DNA of 5,008 bases from Promethearchaeota archaeon (GTDB lineage: Archaea > Asgardarchaeota > Lokiarchaeia > Sigynarchaeales > SOKP01), in assembly GCA_019057735.1 (NCBI GenBank), contig JAHLWV010000199.1:1-5008 (forward strand). The letters run 5' to 3'. The position numbers and the translations under genes were made by a program. Shown piece by piece: positions 4,303 through 5,008 of this stretch. Within the stretch, counting starts at the first letter, position 1. Each line of letters begins with the position of its first letter. The notes below the pieces were generated by a model. That model searched no databases, was not told the DNA's origin, and saw nothing but the letters and a program-made list of their open reading frames with translations.

Positions 4303-5008
4303 TCAATGTGTTAACGCAAGAGCCAAAATAAATCCTCCATAAATCTCGGAAAAGTCACCTACGCGAGAAGTGTCTATTATAATATGCCCAATATCCATAT
4401 ATATTGCACCATATGCTTTACCTCCGCCTAAATGCACCAAGGTACGATATATTAGATTTCCAGAGATACCATTTGGAGCGATTATTAGATTAGATTTATC
4501 GTTAATTGCTTTTTCAATTAAAATTTCGGTATGATTTATTTCCAACTTTGGATGTTCTAGCTTGAAATAATCTACTAATTCTTTCGCTTCGTTGATAGTT
4601 TTATCGACATCTGGATTTCTGCCTAAATCTCCAACCCTTCCGCCGCTTAAAATGCTGATCTTTGGTTTAAGATTTAAAGCTTCTAATATTTTTATTGCTT
4701 TTTCTATGAATATCTTTTTATTTTTAATACTATTGCATTCGTCTATACCTACAGGTCCAAAGAAAAATTGTTGGCCTTTATAAGTTTCTAATAACGCTAA
4801 ACGGGCAATCTCTGAGATATTTAGGGATGTTTTGAGGCTTTGTAAGAATTTACTTGAACCCAAACTACCTCTTACAACGCAAGATATGAGTTCTTTGCCT
4901 AGATAATTTAAAATCTCAGCTTCAGGCTCGTTTGAATCGATTAAAACGATTCCTTTCGAATTTTTTTTATAAAGAGTGTTTTTAGAAATTTGATTAATAG
5001 AAGATTTA
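4303..5008 (-). CDS. mtxX: MtxX-like protein (methanogenesis marker protein 4 family), N-terminus outside the window
   Basis: The frame is open from the right edge to the TGA at 4303-4305, giving 234 visible residues. A TTG at 4863 is not the start: coding sequence continues upstream as GKELISCVVRGSLGSSK. Recognised blocks, numbered from the first visible residue, are VVRGSLGSSK (43-52), GPVGID (84-89), SGGRVGDLGRNPDVD (121-135), LIIAPNGISGNLIYRTL (174-190), LGGGKAYGA (193-201) and DTSRVGDF (212-219). These are the signature of MtxX, a phosphate acetyl/butyryltransferase-like family conserved in methanogens and once annotated as a methyltransferase component; its biochemical role is not established. 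The family is around 240-270 residues from memory, so only a short N-terminal piece is missing. The gene converges with the binding-protein gene and has its own terminator. Family membership is recognised from memory of motifs; function in this organism is unknown. Confidence 0.85.
   Translation of the reverse strand, partial: KSSINQISKNTLYKKNSKGIVLIDSNEPEAEILNYLGKELISCVVRGSLGSSKFLQSLKTSLNISEIARLALLETYKGQQFFFGPVGIDECNSIKNKKIFIEKAIKILEALNLKPKISILSGGRVGDLGRNPDVDKTINEAKELVDYFKLEHPKLEINHTEILIEKAINDKSNLIIAPNGISGNLIYRTLVHLGGGKAYGAIYMDIGHIIIDTSRVGDFSEIYGGFILALALTH

Noticed and set aside
893..4316. Shared 11-mer TGTGTTAACGC near 894 and near 4306
   Set aside because: One or a few repeated 11-mers are expected by chance in 5 kb, and the second copy is the coding end of the mtxX-like gene.
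4592..4783. A 63-codon plus-strand reading frame inside the mtxX-like gene
   Set aside because: It lies wholly antisense to strongly conserved MtxX motifs, and I see no promoter or ribosome binding site in front of it; it is a shadow frame.
4861..4863. TTG at 4863 as the start of the mtxX-like gene
   Set aside because: The same frame stays open to the right edge and encodes family-like sequence (VVRGSLGSSK) upstream, so the true start is outside the window.
1..5008. CRISPR array, insertion sequence or prophage attachment site
   Set aside because: No regularly spaced repeats, transposase coding sequence or terminal inverted repeats with target duplications are visible, and the tRNA 3' end is not duplicated elsewhere in the window.

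Overview
The window looks like AT-rich archaeal chromosome, most likely from an Asgard archaeon (Promethearchaeota; a Loki- or Helarchaeia-type lineage is possible). The archaeal assignment is firm. It carries an archaeal-type S8e ribosomal protein tail, archaeal SRP19, an intron-bearing tRNA without an encoded CCA, TATA-box promoters, T-tract terminators and GGTGA-type ribosome binding sites. The Asgard assignment is an inference from the big surface protein, whose tandem WYTIDGGVTNYT-type beta modules and C-terminal IPGYD-membrane-lysine tail resemble proteins I associate with that group.

Layout from left to right. Positions 1-69 (+) are the last 22 codons of ribosomal protein S8e. Facing it on the minus strand is a tight two-gene unit, SRP19 (464-760) followed by the nickel metallochaperone HypA (83-454). 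An AT-rich stretch leads to a tRNA-Pro(GGG) at 949-1052 with a 30-nt insertion just before the anticodon stem, followed at once by a bulged hairpin and T-tracts. A 17-bp perfect dyad abuts the TATA box in front of a 99-residue membrane protein of unknown function (1232-1531, +). After T-rich termination signals and a clear promoter comes an 815-residue family-5 (peptide/oligopeptide-type) substrate-binding protein (1701-4148, +) with two tandem Ig-like modules and a C-terminal membrane anchor. On the minus strand, running off the right edge, is an MtxX-like protein (methanogenesis marker protein 4 family; 4303-5008), with its own hairpin-plus-U-tract terminator in the convergent gap.

The genes do not form one pathway. 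Translation and secretion housekeeping (S8e, SRP19, tRNA-Pro) lies beside hydrogenase maturation (HypA), a surface-anchored solute-binding protein with no permease or ATPase genes in view, and a protein family best known from methanogens. HypA together with MtxX suggests an organism with NiFe hydrogenase and possibly C1 or alkyl-CoM-type metabolism, but no catalytic gene for either is in the window. The most distinctive points are the unusual intron position in tRNA-Pro, the MtxX homologue in a probable Asgard setting, the recently duplicated modules of the binding protein, and the dyad at the promoter of the small membrane protein.
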